Notes under the pieces: generated by a model | What the model saw: the letters and a program-made list of their open reading frames with translations, nothing else | Databases searched by the model: none | What the model was told of the DNA's origin: nothing | Shown: piece by piece, positions 1 through 15,670 of the stretch | Layout: each line of letters opens with the position of its first letter | Numbering within the stretch: position 1 is the stretch's first letter | Position numbers and translations under genes: made by a program | Source: Tetrapyrgos nigripes | Taxonomy: Eukaryota > Basidiomycota > Agaricomycetes > Agaricales > Campanellaceae | DNA: 64,000 bases | Assembly (NCBI GenBank): GCA_013368315.1 | Contig: JAACJM010000019.1 | Location: 62,001 to 126,000 of the forward strand | Direction of reading: 5' to 3'

Positions 1-1032
1 AGATTCCTACAGACCTCTTGGTCTGCATTCAGCAGCAATTTGACCACACTTTCGTTACGAGGCCATACTGCTTCGTTCCACACCATCATCCACTCTCGCC
101 CAGAATTCCCTCTTCTACGAGAGTTAGTCTTCGAACTCATGGATCATCCTCATACGGATCAGTTTCAACTCAATGCAGCTGAAATTTTGCTTGGGGACGT
201 TGTGCCATTTATCAACAGTTTCGCCCCTCGATTGCAAGCACTGACAATGTTGTACTGGGGAGATTACGATCTCTCGGAATTCTTGAAGAGGCTCGGAGAA
301 TTCCCACTCCTCTCAGCCTTCAATTTCCAAGCGACCTTCTCAAGGACATTGGAGACGGATCCTTCAGGCCTCACAAGTTTTATCGAAAAACACTGCTCCC
401 GTCTCGAACACATTGTTCTGAGATTATATCCGTCACCTGTAGGGCTGAACAACGCCACTGATGAACCATTGGACAGATGGATGAAACAGTGTTTTACTTC
501 AGTGCAACTTTCCAGGTTACGAGAGTTACACATGTATCCAACCAGTTATGCAGATGGAATGGATGCTCTCATATCGTGCCTCCAGCAGACGAGGGATACC
601 CTCACGAATCTGGTGGTTCGGGATCTTCATCTTGACCTGGTACAGTTGGAGAGGATAGTCAACACAATTGGACCCAACCTTCGATATCTGCGGTTCAATG
701 TTCGGAAAATGAATGTGGAATTGTTTGACATGTTGAGTAGGTTGACTAGTCTGGAGTCGTTGTCGTTGTACATTGGTACTATCACACCCGTGCGTGTCTT
801 CTATTCTTGAGCAAACTGATTGGCTTGCTGAACATCTGCGTTTGTGTAGACATTTTTTATGGATATCGAATCCCGCCGTTATAAGGACTGGAAGCTGAAG
901 AATATTGCAGTATGGCATGGCTACCAGCTGGAAAAAAGTTTGATGTACTCCATCATGACATCGCTGCCGTTTAGCAAGAATCATTGGGATAGAGAAACCG
1001 CGCTAGAGATTGCTGAATCTGATCTACGCTGA
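1..1032 (+). CDS. F-box/leucine-rich-repeat-like protein, 5' partial
   Basis: The reading frame is already open at base 1, so the start and any F-box domain lie outside the window. The visible part has the irregular leucine-rich pattern of agaric F-box-associated proteins (for example FPLLRELVFELMDHP and LRYLRFNVRKMNVELFDML). The first exon runs to 789. An intron at 790-849 (GTGCGT...TAG) joins in frame to TPTFFMDIESRRYKDWKLKN and a stop at 1030-1032. The C-terminal part (YKDWKLKNIAVWHGYQLE...) resembles the ends of multicopy agaric F-box proteins. The expected role is substrate recognition in an SCF ubiquitin ligase, but the F-box is not visible, so this comes from family resemblance only. 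Confidence 0.6.
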
Positions 1033-1605
1033 TCTATGATCGTCTACCAATATTGATGACACGGGTGCTCTTGTAGACCCCTACATCTGCTTTTGCGTAC
1101 TTTAATTTACTAGTAATTCCAGATGAAAATAGCCAGTTCTTCGGGGTTTTTCTCATTAATGTCTCCAGCGATTTGCGTATATATTTGTTGCCAAACCGTC
1201 GTGCACTTCTTCCTTCTTTCTCTTCCTCAAATTTCTTAGATTAACATGGATCTGACTCTAGTAGCAAGCATTAACTGAAGATATTCAAGACTGCAACGTA
1301 CTGGAAGGTGGTGCTGGAAAATAAAATCTCGTAGGTAGCGATTATGAAGCTGTCGTTAATCGTCTTGTTTCTAGATCTCTGCAGGGAATCCAATCTGCGC
1401 TCTTTCGTGTTTTCAAGGTACTCACTTGCATAGCGGGTACGCGTGGTGTCACCGTTGCAGATGCTTGCTCGCCGTCCTATATACACAGGTTCTTATTATT
1501 ATCGTCACCCAGATGCTACATACATAGTACATAAGTACATAAGAAACACAAAGAAGTCCCGATTATACATGAGAAGAGAGTCCATGCGAAAAGGGGAAAG
1601 AAAAT
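1033..1605. other. Convergent intergenic spacer
   Basis: This is the 3' flank shared by the F-box-like gene (+) and phenylalanine ammonia-lyase (-). I see no coding frame with family features. Short open frames on both strands here lack recognisable motifs. Confidence 0.5.
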
Positions 1606-4393
1606 CTACGCGAGTGACTCAAACAAATTTACTACGACCTCTTGCATTTTACCGTCCCGAATAGCCTGAAAGCACAATTCAGTCAGCACTAAAACAGATA
1701 CAAAAAACCAGTACACTCACCTCGTAAATCAACGAGATATTCTGCCCAATACTCTCATTCTCTCCGGGCTCAGCCGAGAACCCAGCAAAGTTCGTCTCAC
1801 CATGCATCTTGATACCCAGTGCAACCCGAATGTACTCATACACCACTCTAGTCTTTCCGAGATAAGGACTAGCAGGAGTAGGTCCTCTTTCTCCAGAAAG
1901 ATAGCACCGGCGTAATTTGTTCATCAAGTCTGTGAGACGAGAAGAGACGCTGGAACGGAACTGGGGAATGGAACCACATAACGAGGTTAATTGATCATTG
2001 GGTTGCGAAGTGAAGAGCTCCACAAGGGTGGAGACACTAGACGAAGCGACAGCGGTCATTTGATCGACCGCGTCCATGTTGCTGGTCTTGTCTAGAGTCT
2101 GGGCTGCAAGGTGGAAAAGTCTGTCGACGATTGAATCTTCTTTCGAGTCGAAAGCGGATCCAAATGCAGATTTGAATTCTTCAGAGAGGATGGTCTTGAG
2201 GCCTTGGTCTAGTTCTTTACGCAATACACGTAGATCAAGGGCTAGAAGAGAGTCAGATAAAAGGATGAACACAAACAACGATAGGGACATGCCTTGGCAA
2301 AGAATGTAAAGGTAAGTTGCCGTCAGAAGCGACAAAACATCTAGAGAATTGAGAGTTGCTCGTGCAGAGATGAGGGCCAAGGAGCTATTCAGCAAACAAG
2401 TCAGACTTGAGACATACGAAGAAAAATAAAAACTTACTTGACCGCCTGGTTATGCATCTCGGCGGACTGAATATGAGTCGAAACAGGATTAGCCAAGTAA
2501 CCCAACTCGGCACAATACGCAGCAGTAGCAATGTCAGCGCCTTTGGTATGATAGTTGAGCGATGGATCGGTCGCGGCAAGAGATGGTGGAAGGCCGTGGT
2601 TCATTGCAGGATTTACGAGCTCAGTGCTTTGGGAGAACAGAAGTTTACCAATGTGATGCAATGCTAGACGGGTCTTTTCCATCGCATTGGTTATGGCCAT
2701 AGCTTGGAAATTTCCACCGTGATGGATTTCTCCAGTGGAACCGTTAATGAGGGGATTGTCGGTGGCTGAAGGATCCTTGATTAGTGCTTCCGTATTGAAA
2801 TTCACTGTGGGGAAATGGACTTACTTGAATTACATTCTTGGGTGACAGCAGCTAATGCGGACAGGATATCTTCTATTTGAGGTCCAAGGAACTGAGGAGA
2901 GGTTCGCAGAGGGTATCTGTCTTGTCGTAGAGAATACCTGTCGTCTTGCAAAGCAACTTCCTCTTCATGCGCCTGCGCCAACTTGCTGCCTTGTAGTAAG
3001 TTCCAAATGTTTTGCGCAGTTTCCACCTAAACGGTAGTTTAAATGAGAAATCCTCGTAAAAGACTGTGTTTGAGATGTTTACCTGGCCAGGATGAGGCCG
3101 AGCAACGGCATGAATGAAGGCATCGTAAGATGCACGGGTTCCCAAAAGTGCTTCCGTACCCATCGCCGTACAGACCTGACTCAACAAAGCAAGATGCACA
3201 GCTTCGTTCATTGCAAGAGAGGCGACAGAGGCGGAGAAGGCCGTCCCATTTAAGATGCCTTATGAAAAGAAAAAATCGGAGTTTTATAAGATGATTGATA
3301 AGTGATCCAATGCTTTAATCACCTAGTGGCTCCTTTGAAGCGAGGGCAATCGGTTCTATATTGTGAGCAGCGAGTGCCTGTGACGATGGGAACATTTTAC
3401 GCGCGCCAAATGTAGCTGGTCCATCGAATACACGGATAGAAGGGTTGCCCACTGTGAGTGAAGAAAGTCAGGAAAAGGTCGCGACTTGTAGACGTGCGTG
3501 GTATATACTACTGACCTAGCGCTCCAGCAATGTAGGATAGTGGAGACAGGTCTGGAAACGACAAATTTGAGTTCAAAAGGGTGATGTTCCCGTCGCCACA
3601 AGATACATACCTCCGGACGCAGAGATGCTACCACGGAGGGGCACAGCGGGGGTGACATTGGCTTTAAGAAGCTCATTAATCTTCTCGACGAGTTCCCACC
3701 TGAAAAAAAAGTTGAGAAGAAGGTTGTAAGGAACTAGAAAGGATGGGGTACTACGAACCTCACGCCGGAATGACCGCGAATTAAAGAGTTCATGCGGATA
3801 AGCATAGCGCCACTACACGATAAAGAAGTTCAGCTATTCTGCAATAGCTTAACGCTGAGGCAACTTACCGAACCCAAGACTCAGGCATAGTTGAGGAACT
3901 GCCTGGGTCAAGTAAAGGAAGAGCATCGAGTGGTTTGGTGTCAGAAGAAGGAAGGACGCCGATATGTTGGTGTTGTAGAAGAGCTTTGCCCAGGAGTAGA
4001 GGTTTGTCAGTTCTGGTGTCGGCTATGAAAAAGGCGATTAGGTATAGACCCTCAGGGAAGCGTTGAATTCACGTACCACTACCTCCGAATCCGGTCGACA
4101 AACCATACACACTGGCGCCGCCCTCCACCTTTTTGGAGATGACAGCACGGCTCTTGGTTACTCTATCTTTGATATGAGGAGAGTTGTCGAGTTCAACTGG
4201 AGCGTTGTAGCGAGCGGCAGCAGTGACCGCTGCAATGGAAAGAGTTTGACCGTCGACCTTCACCGTCTCTTCGCCATTCCTGAAAGGCGGTCAGCAAGAA
4301 TTGACAACACAGACAGCTGGACGCTCACCTGTACGAGTCGAGCTGTTTGTGGCTCTGTATGAATTTGGCGAGGAGGGTAGGAGAAGAAGACAT
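1606..4393 (-). CDS. PAL: Phenylalanine ammonia-lyase
   Basis: The enzyme deaminates L-phenylalanine non-oxidatively to trans-cinnamate and ammonia; it is cytosolic and belongs to the aromatic ammonia-lyase family. On the - strand it starts at 4393 ([20 protein letters not shown]), followed by a short intron and [34 protein letters not shown] carries the catalytic tyrosine loop. [17 protein letters not shown] contains the Ala-Ser-Gly triad that cyclises to the MIO cofactor. Further family blocks are [38 protein letters not shown] and [20 protein letters not shown]. The C-terminal fungal extension ends [19 protein letters not shown] with a stop at 1606-1608. The gene is split by many introns of about 50-60 nt. 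Spliced length is near the usual 700-740 residues. I see no nonsense codon or frameshift. Histidine ammonia-lyase is the alternative, but the long C-terminal region favours PAL. Confidence 0.93.
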
Positions 4394-5091
4394 GGTTTGT
4401 GTTGGAAGCGAAGTGACCCCTGAGCGAGCATTACTGTTAGACACATCTTTGGTGGGCCTTCCTGCAACACTGTCGTTGAAAACCATTGTCAAAACTTGGT
4501 ATGAGTGGTAGTAAAAAATGAAAAAAAGTTTTTATACCTGGGCCTCGACTAAGATCCGCCGACTTACGATCATTATTTTGGCTATCAATACCCTCTTTCC
4601 ACCCCTAGCTTTCGTGCGAAGCAGCAACACCGGGAGGATCTAAACTAGCGAAGCAAGCCACCGGGAGGATCTTACGGTGTTGCTTCGCACGAAAACAACT
4701 CTTCGTCTCGTCTCGTCTCGTCAACGTTTGCGTCAAATGCAACGTCAAACTCACACTAATCCTGTTCGTTGGATCCCGCGTTTGCCTTCCAGCATTTCTT
4801 CCGTAAAAAGCCTGTGGAGTTTAGGGGACAAAGGCTTCCCCGGGACCTTGATTACAGTCAAGAAATAGATGTTCGGATCGGTGAAATGAACGGAAGCTTA
4901 GCGCCTTTTTCCCTTGAAGAGCAGCTCTTGAGGATACCGCGCAACGGAAGTTACGGGTTCGACAAACTCAGAGCGGCCGCGTCACTAGCCTTCTTGTCCT
5001 TCATGCCGTTGGCGCTTCTTGCGTCCTAGGCCGCAAAAAGCCGAGTATAAGAACCTAATGACGACACTCCAGCATCGATCTCATCGTCACC
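4394..5091. promoter_or_regulatory. Divergent promoter region between PAL and the aldo-keto reductase
   Basis: These 698 bp separate two divergent genes and must hold both promoters. An AT-rich run just upstream of 5092 (GAGTATAAGAACC near 5043-5055) is a plausible TATA-like element for the reductase. The middle holds an imperfect inverted repeat (listed separately) and a short TCGTC microsatellite at about 4703-4720. A + strand open frame at 4769-5029 has no recognisable motif and I do not call it a gene. Confidence 0.5.
4610..4694. repeat. Inverted repeat with an internal direct repeat
   Basis: The arms 4610-4632 (TTTCGTGCGAAGCAGCAAC...) and 4675-4694 (CGGTGTTGCTTCGCACGAAA) are reverse complements apart from one 3-nt gap. 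The spacer holds two direct copies of CCGGGAGGATCT (4630-4641 and 4661-4672). It could form a cruciform or RNA hairpin, or be a small remnant of an inverted-repeat element. Confidence 0.7.
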
Positions 5092-6677
5092 ATGTCTGAC
5101 AAGGCAGCTCACCTTCAAAACTATGCCAAGACCGACGAGATAAGCCCACTCGGTCGCTATCGCCTTCTTTCACCTCTCGCTAGTATTCGAGTTTCTCCCA
5201 TCCAACTTGGTGCAATGTCCATTGGGACAGAATGGAGTGCGGGGATGGGTGAGATGACGAAGGAATCTAGCTTTAAGCTCATGGATGCCTACTATGAGGC
5301 TGGAGGCAACTTCATTGATACTGCGATCAACTAGTGAGCGTCTGCTTACCTTTAACGGTGTGATCTGCTGATTACTCTAATCTGTGTAGCCAGAACAACA
5401 CCTCTGAGCAGCTGATAGGTGAATGGATGGAACTGAGAGGAAACCGAGATGAAATGGTTATCGCGACCAAGGCAATTTGTGATATCTCTATTGGATGCTC
5501 ATCATATACTCACATACATCTAGTATACGTCTCCTTGGAAGAAACATGACACCTCCGTCCGCCAAAAGATTAATTTTATGGGAAATGGTCCTAAGAACCT
5601 CACCCTTTCTCTCAACGCCTCTTTGAAGCATCTACGGACAACTTACATCGACATATACTACGTCCATTGGTACGACTTTGAAACGAGCATTGAAGAACTC
5701 ATGAACAGCCTGCACAACCTTGTTGTCTCTGGCAAAGTCCTTCATCTCGTGAGTTTCTTGGCCACATACTTTGATCAATCAATACTCAATTCATTCATGA
5801 GCGTTTAGGGGATTTCGGTATGCAATCAACTTCGTCTTTTTGTGTGTATATATCTGATAAGACATCATACAGGACACTGCCGCATGGGTTGTTGCCAGAG
5901 CTAACCAATACGCAATCGACCATGGCAAGACACCCTTCTGTATCTACCAAGGTCAATGGAACTTGACCAAGCGTTCTTTCGAACGTGATATCATCCCCAT
6001 GGCACGCGAGTTGGGTGGGTGCATCTCAATGCCCTCAATGACTTTTCGGGAATCTGAGCATAGTCATCTTGACCAGGTCTTGCATTGGCACCCTGGGACG
6101 TTCTCGGTGGAGGCAGATTCCGCACAGACGCAGAGGAAGAAGCCAGACGTCAAAACCCCCAAGGCGCTCGCACTGGTTTCACTCAGGACGGTAAATGGGA
6201 ACGTAACGAGGAGGAAAAGATTATCAGCCAAGCGCTAGAAAAAGTTGCAGGTGAAGTGGGAGCTAAGAATATTCAAGCTGGTGGGTCTTGTTATTGCTTT
6301 CACGCGTCCATTTACATTCTCAGCCTGATCTCTGCCTTTGCTTCCTTCCATAGTCGCGATTGCATACCACCTCCAAAAGACTCCTTACGTCTTCCCCGTC
6401 TTGGGAGGCCGTAGAGTTGAAAACCTTCACAAGAACATCGAAGCACTCACGATTTCACTCTCCAAGGAGCAAATCACTTATCTCGAGAGTGTCTTGCCAT
6501 TTGACCCTGGCTTCCCTCACTGGATGGTTGTGCGTCCTTTGTCCTCCTGCTTACTCAAATCTGTGTAACTGACCGTTGACTAACCCATAGGGCGATGGCA
6601 CCAAGCCCATCTTGATGATCTCCAACTCTGCTTCTGTCGACAAATGGCCGGTCAAAGAGGCCATCAGACCTCAGTAA
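5092..6677 (+). CDS. Aldo-keto reductase, aryl-alcohol dehydrogenase (AAD) type
   Basis: This is an NAD(P)H-dependent reductase of the AKR family, related to fungal aryl-alcohol dehydrogenases that interconvert aromatic aldehydes and alcohols during lignin or aromatic turnover. The start [16 protein letters not shown] is followed by [12 protein letters not shown]. The catalytic tetrad is visible: Asp in GGNFIDTA, Tyr in the spliced INYQNN, Lys in MVIATK and His in [21 protein letters not shown] and [14 protein letters not shown] are the C-terminal cofactor and family blocks. The stop is at 6675-6677. At least seven short introns are needed. The one after IATK appears to use a GC donor (AAG|GCAATT). 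The frame is intact. The physiological substrate cannot be told from sequence. Confidence 0.88.
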
Positions 6678-8113
6678 ACAGGCAAAGGCAAAAGACCAAC
6701 GTGCGGTGTATGTAGGCTCGAAGTTGTATTCATTGATTGCTTGTATTCCTAGCGGTGAAAGAGGAAAATTCGAATGTTCCATCAGCAGCACATAAGATGT
6801 CCCTTCCATGTTCCATGTTGGTACCAAACTCTTCTCCAACTCTGTTCCTTGAAGGAAATCGACCCCCAAATGGGTTTTCGGTCGGACCTTGGGCTATCTC
6901 AGTACATACGTATCTGAGACTTGCCCTGCAGGGACTACGGATACATATGTTTGTGCGCTAGACACGGACACGGTCCTATGTTCGGGGTTAATAGAAATTT
7001 GCACCCTACTTCTGAAGAGACGGATGATGGTCCTTTAGAAGCATCGTGACCAGCTATATTATTTGCCTACAGGCTATACAGCAGGCCACTGACGCAATTG
7101 CCATCGAAGAACGCAGAGAGGAACTAAACCACAAAGGAAAGGCGAGACGGTACGAAAGAATTCCGACAGGTTAGTTTAAGGTGTCATCATTTCCTTCAGC
7201 ATGGACCGACGAGAATAAACCCAGCAGCCAGGTTTAGCCAATCCTCTGATGTTGAACCAACAAATCACAGCTCGACTTCCCTCAAATTAGGTATAGTCAA
7301 TGAAAAACCAACTTTTTTCTCCGGTGGAGCCTCTGCGGAATTGGCGTACAGCATGACCAGAACATACAAATGTAAGTATGAAGGAGGATGTCGAATGTGG
7401 CGGAAAGTCGTAAACAGAGATATGATTTGAATATGAGAGAGAGAACAAGTGCGCTGTCAGAAGAGTAAGATCATCATTTCATGGAAATCTGTGTGACTGT
7501 ATAGTTGCCAATGTCATATCTCCACTTGTGAAGCGAGTTTCATGGATCTTCATTGGATCTTCAGATTAAACAGAGGTCATCCCGCGTAATAATAGGCTAG
7601 AGATATCGATGACAGTGCTGCAGAAGGCTGAATGACGTCAAGCGTGCAAGATGTCTGATGAATGGAGGGACGTAGGAAGTTGGTTATCGTCTTTAGTCTA
7701 AGATATGTAACGGCAAATGAAAGGGAGTGAGGTGAGGACAGTTGCCTTGTAACGGTTCAATTCGGACTACTGTGACTTACGAAGTGATAATCATTTCAGG
7801 CCATGAACATGACTGTTCAAGACCTTCCAAAAATACTTACCCGGTTTATACGGGCAATTCAAATCGGCGCCAGCGTCGCAGTCCGGGTTTTGTGTGACCT
7901 GGTAGCGAGGCTTTCTGTTGAGTTTTGCGAGTCTGCATGTATCCAGGAGTTTCAAAGTTAATCCATAACTGAAGCACCTTGGCGGTTTGGAACGAGATGT
8001 GTTCGGCCCGCGACGCGTTGCCGACGCGTCTTGTGGGCGTCTATTTAAAAAATGGTCAGATCTTTCTTTCTTTGCCACCGTGTCACCCTTCCATTCTTTC
8101 TCCGTCATTCACA
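6678..8113. other. Long intergenic region
   Basis: About 1.4 kb lies between the stop of the reductase and the start of the SEC14-like gene. I see no coding frame with recognisable features. Open frames on the - strand at 6555-6869 and 7791-8108 have the composition of chance frames. The right end is the promoter of the SEC14-like gene. Confidence 0.45.
8013..8029. promoter_or_regulatory. Paired ACGCGT (MCB-like) boxes
   Basis: Two ACGCGT hexamers (8013-8018 and 8024-8029) lie 5 bp apart and about 85-100 bp upstream of the SEC14-like start. ACGCGT is the fungal MluI cell-cycle box bound by MBF-type factors. The pairing is seen directly; the regulatory role is inference. Confidence 0.35.
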
Positions 8114-9251
<1,138 letters not shown>

Positions 9252-9763
9252 AACGGAATTCAAGAGAATCTTTGGTTGATATACACTGGATTTTGGGCAC
9301 TTCTAGACATGTTACATTTACGCTAATTTTCTACATTCGACTAATCATCAGTTTCACGACTTCGACTTGAGTTTGTAAAGATTCCATGCTATTAGTTGTT
9401 GCGTACAATTAGTACTGGATGGTGGATGCAGAGCAGGAGATAGCTATGTATGCATATGCTAAAAATCTATGTCACTGTAGTCCTACACGTTAGGTATCAT
9501 TGATTGGACAAAATACAGATTTGCATTCACGCGAAATGCATGGACAAGAAAGAGAGTTGTGTATGCAGGGAAAGATAAACAATAAAGACGCAAAAATTAT
9601 ATCTTGAAACACCCTGCTGAAAAGTGATAGCTGAGAGCAATAAAGAGAGCCGTGATAAGGATAGAAAAAGAGAGGGACAAACCGAGTTAAGTGGATAGAA
9701 GGAAAAGATAAAGATGGTGAAGGAAGGTAAAACAATCATTAAGGTCGTAACAAGATATATTCA
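9252..9763. other. Convergent intergenic spacer
   Basis: This is the 3' flanks of the SEC14-like gene (+) and the SUN-domain gene (-). It is AT-rich with purine-rich runs. I recognise no gene. Confidence 0.5.
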
Positions 9764-12730
9764 TTATGAATTGAGGGACTCTTCGGGTAGTGGGGAAGGC
9801 AGTTCAGCCATCTGTTGTCCATGCACCCTGAATCGGTAGAGGCAAGTGAACTCGTCTCGACCCCAGTTGTCCAGGATCCGCAAGACGACGATGCCAAAGT
9901 CAATACCGAGTTCCTTCACGTCTGATAACACAGGGAAGGTTTGTACATTTGGCGAGGCGTGGATGTTGTACGCGAACGAGGCGACACGTATGTAATTCTT
10001 GGGTAGATCTGACGGGTATTCCGGTTCGGCAGGGACCTCCTCTCCTCGTTGCCGTGCCTCTTCGTGTTCTTGTTCCTTGTCCTGCATCCACTGCTTATAC
10101 TTGGCAAAGTTGGCCGCGCCATCGACTAGGCCCCAAACTTCCATATGCCTGGGAGCACTACGCATATCAAATGACGTTTCGCTTGGAACGTGGTCGATGG
10201 TGATACTGTCGATGTAAGCTGGTGAGGCGAGGGCAACACCCAATCGTCCTTTGGTACCCGCCATAGGCCAACATTCCCCATTTTGAAGATCCCGATGCAA
10301 AGCAAAGACGGGAGGCTTGCCGATATGGGGTCCACCGCCAACGATGGAGCCCCAAAGCCCCTGAGAATTTGGCGGTCGTAGTTCGAAAGTCCGACTGGTA
10401 AGAGCAGGAATGATGCGTGCACCTCCGGAATACTGAGCGAAATCGGGTCTGGCGAGTATATCTTTGCCATACAGGGACACGGCAGAGTCGACGAGGTTTT
10501 GGATGAGAGTGGTGACGTCTTGTCCGTCTGAGGATTTGATCGTGAGGCCCTTGGTAGAACCCTTGTTCCACCAGCCAGTACCTGAACCCGTCTTGACGGC
10601 ATTCTTGCCCAGTTCAAGAGCCTCCTTGACACCGCCTTCGACAGTACCAACGCGTTCCTCCAAAGCTTGTAGCTTGGCCCGAGCCTCAGCATCACTGCTG
10701 ACTCGCTCGCTGCCTTCTCCTGAACTAGGTGGACGCTGCTGCAGGATATCGACAATCTCCTTCAAAACTAACACTTCTTTCTGAACGGCGCCCAGCGCTC
10801 GTCGCTCCTTATCAGCGTCTCCTACAGACAATTCGATGTCCCGTAGCTTTCCGGAATCCTTATTCACAACTCCTTCCAGAGATCCCAATCGACCAGCCAG
10901 TTCCATTCGGGTTTTCTCGCCGTTTTCGTTTCGTATCCTTGTTTGCTCGTTCTCCCGTGCCAAATTGGATAACGTAGTTTCGATGGACTGCAAACGAGCA
11001 TTGAGTTCGGCGAGATTCTCTATTGGGGCCTGAGGGGCAGAATACGAAGGACTGGATGACCACGTAGGTAGATGGAGCCCTTTCAGAGACCCCTGGAAAG
11101 AATAAGCTGCCAATGCGATGGCGACGGCAGCCAGTAAGTATTTGAAGCCGGGGGAGAGAGGTCTATCCCTCATGTCAGTTACCATTCGGACTGGCCTGAG
11201 TATTATAATGTCGAAGATCATGCCCATCATCTTCCCAAATGAATGGAAGATCATAGTTATGGTAGCCATTCCCAGCCGGAATAGCATGAAGACGAGAGTC
11301 CCCAGCTTGGCACCTATGCCATCGTTATTCAAGGATGACGACGAAATGTTGCCAGTAGAGTCGTTGTAGGTGTCCTCGGCAGACGATAACACATCGTCCT
11401 CGGGTATGGATTGTAGGCCTTGCTCAACGTCGAAGGAGTCCTCGACGTTTTGTGGTTGGACAGAAGGGTGCCTCGAAGCGGAACGCCGCAGAGATGCGCG
11501 CTGAGCCGATTGCTACGTAAAGATGTTAGCAAAGGCCAATATGAAGCACGAAAAATCACTCACCCTTTCGACGACTTCACTACCACTCGCCTCTTCTCCT
11601 TCGGCCTCCTCTTCATCTGCTGCTCCCTTCGTACCTTTCTTCTTCTTTCTCCTCTTCTCAGCGCCTACGACTGGTAATGATTGTAAAGGCCCTCCAGGGG
11701 CTTCTTTCTTCTTCTTCTTTCTTCTTCTCTTCCCATCACTAGGCACCTCGTCATCGTAATCCTCATCATCCTCCGAATCTTGTGTAGGTTTATACGCCTT
11801 ATTATCCATAGACATGCGATTTTTCCTATGTTGGGCCAAACCACGCTTGGAGGCATCATCAGCGATTTCATTCTGATAAGCACTCTCTTCAGCCGCATAG
11901 TCGTAGCTTCCGTTTCCATTGACGTTTTCTGGCTCGCGTGACCGTTCTCGAACATAGAACGAGGCTTTCTGATAAGCCTTGTTGGCGAGGTCCATCACAG
12001 TATCGAGAGGGCTCGTGCCGCGTGCGCTGCGATTCATGGATTGAGACTCTTCGCCTTCCGAGTCAGGGACTATCCTTAGGCTAGAGGTGGATTTCTTGGA
12101 CAAAGGTTTCGGGCGAGAGTGGGTATTGCTCTTGGAAGCTAGCGAAGCATTCCGAGAAGGAGGAGGCGCGAGACGTCGAGTACTCGTCGATACGGATTGT
12201 TGTTCGTATTCAACAGACGTGCTACGGGGCATGTTTGTTGTGGTTCGGGACCCGGAGGCCCAGGAGTGATTGGGGTTCGTAGATTGCATGCTTTCAATGC
12301 CAAAAGCTGCTTGGTAGAGTGCGGAAGCGGCAAGCACAGATGTGTCCTTCACAGACCACTTTTCGTTCTGCGGGGGTGAGGTGATGATTTTGGGAGCACC
12401 GGGAAGATGAGATTGTTGTTTGGGCTTGGGAAAACGAACAAGAGCAGGATCTTCCGTGCTCTGATCAAGTGAGGTGTTGTTTCTGTCAAGGGGAAGTGAT
12501 GTAGATGCTTTGGGGGGTGATCGAGAACCTAAAGCAGGAGCTCTATAGTCAAAAGGGTCAGAAGGTCGGAGTTGCGGAGAAATGAGCAAGAAGACGTACC
12601 CGTATGCGTATGAGCTCGGAGGAATGCGATGTGGACTTGGGGGTCTGTTTCCGTTGGATGGTGGTTTTCCGAGAAATGTATGATGATCGAGACGTCTGCC
12701 TTGACCTAAAGGTGTGCCTGCGAATGACAT
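9764..12730 (-). CDS. SUN-domain protein of the inner nuclear envelope (Sad1/Mps3 type)
   Basis: It is the inner-membrane half of a LINC bridge, linking nuclear envelope and spindle pole or chromosomes to cytoplasmic KASH proteins. The model starts at 12730 (MSFAGTPLGQGRRLDHH), with introns at 12543-12599 and 11513-11563, and encodes about 952 residues. The first 400 residues are Ser/Pro-rich and disordered with lysine/arginine blocks (RRRKKKKKEAPGG, RRKKKKGTKG) that suit nuclear import. A hydrophobic segment near 440 and a transmembrane segment near 490 (FKYLLAAVAIALAAYSF) follow, then a coiled coil (LAELNARLQSIETTLSNLA). The C-terminal SUN domain (about 690-950) shows DFAQYSGGARIIP, GECWPMAGTKGRLGVAL, SITIDHV, PRHMEVWGL and the closing FTCLYRFRVHG. 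The splice joins preserve frame and no defect is seen. Confidence 0.92.
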
Positions 12731-12829
12731 ATGCTTGCAGGAGCACAGTTATGAATGCACGAGGCCGTGCGGAACACGAGAGATAGAGATAAACGGAGTG
12801 AGATGGCGGCAGTTGGTTAAAGAGGTTGG

Positions 12830-14935
<2,106 letters not shown>

Positions 14936-15670
14936 TAGGCCTGTGACAGTCCCTTCTGTATATCGAAGAGTTGATCTAAAGCGGAGCTTTTGTCGGAGGT
15001 CGTACCTACAGTCGTAGTAGCTGATAATACTCGACGTTGATACAAAGTGAACCGCTAAGCGATATAGCTAGTCCGTAGAGCTGAGATTGAAGACGGTACT
15101 ACGAAGTTGTTGCCACAATTAGGTACTTATGAGATAAGTACTGTTGATTGTTGCTGAAAAAATAGAGATGGCTGGTAAGAGGCTTGTAGATGCTGCTGGT
15201 CGTTGATAGAGATGAATTGCTGAATACTAGATTGTGTTCTAGTTCTTGTAGGTAGGTTTGGCAAAATATCTAGGCTAATGAGATGGATAACTATGTACAG
15301 TTTATATACTAATTGTAGGGAGACTTATGAGTCAGTGGGAGTCAGAATGAGTCAAAAGGTTTCGGGTCCGTAAGTACTGAGTCAGAGAATGAAATGAGTC
15401 AAGAGGAATATCGTGCGGGAATAGGAATCAACGTAGTGCGGATGGTCAGAGGTCCTGGGAAACTTCGGGTGTTGCCGTCGGACAGCGTTGCCGCGTCTGG
15501 GTCGTCATGTGGCTGTCGCTATTGCTTATGCATGAACCTTGACATTTCCCCTTCTCTAGTCTGAACCCCTGAAGACCTTGAAACCTGGGTCTGTTAAGAT
15601 TCTTGTAGGATTGGGCTGTCAAAGGTTCTTGGAATCAAAATGAGGCAGCATGGTAATAGGTGTCTTTTTA
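14936..15670. repeat. LTR-like fragment upstream of iminopeptidase copy 1
   Basis: This non-coding stretch has LTR-like features: a TATA-containing region (TTTATATACTAATTG near 15,301) and repeated GAGTCA words. It has a terminal-looking ...CTTGACA at about 15,543 followed by TTTCCCCTTCTCTAG, which on the - strand resembles the polypurine tracts next to the 3' LTRs of gypsy 1 and gypsy 3. No second LTR or TSD was found. It may be a truncated gypsy 3' end. It now provides the upstream sequence of iminopeptidase copy 1. Confidence 0.35.

Noticed and set aside
4769..5029. 86-codon + strand frame upstream of the aldo-keto reductase
   Set aside because: No motif and no family resemblance; it overlaps the promoter and the TATA-like sequence. 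Left uncalled.
11523..11955. Lys- or Ser/Phe-rich open frames on both strands near 11.5-12.0 kb
   Set aside because: They are shadows of the low-complexity KKKK/EEE region of the SUN-domain gene.
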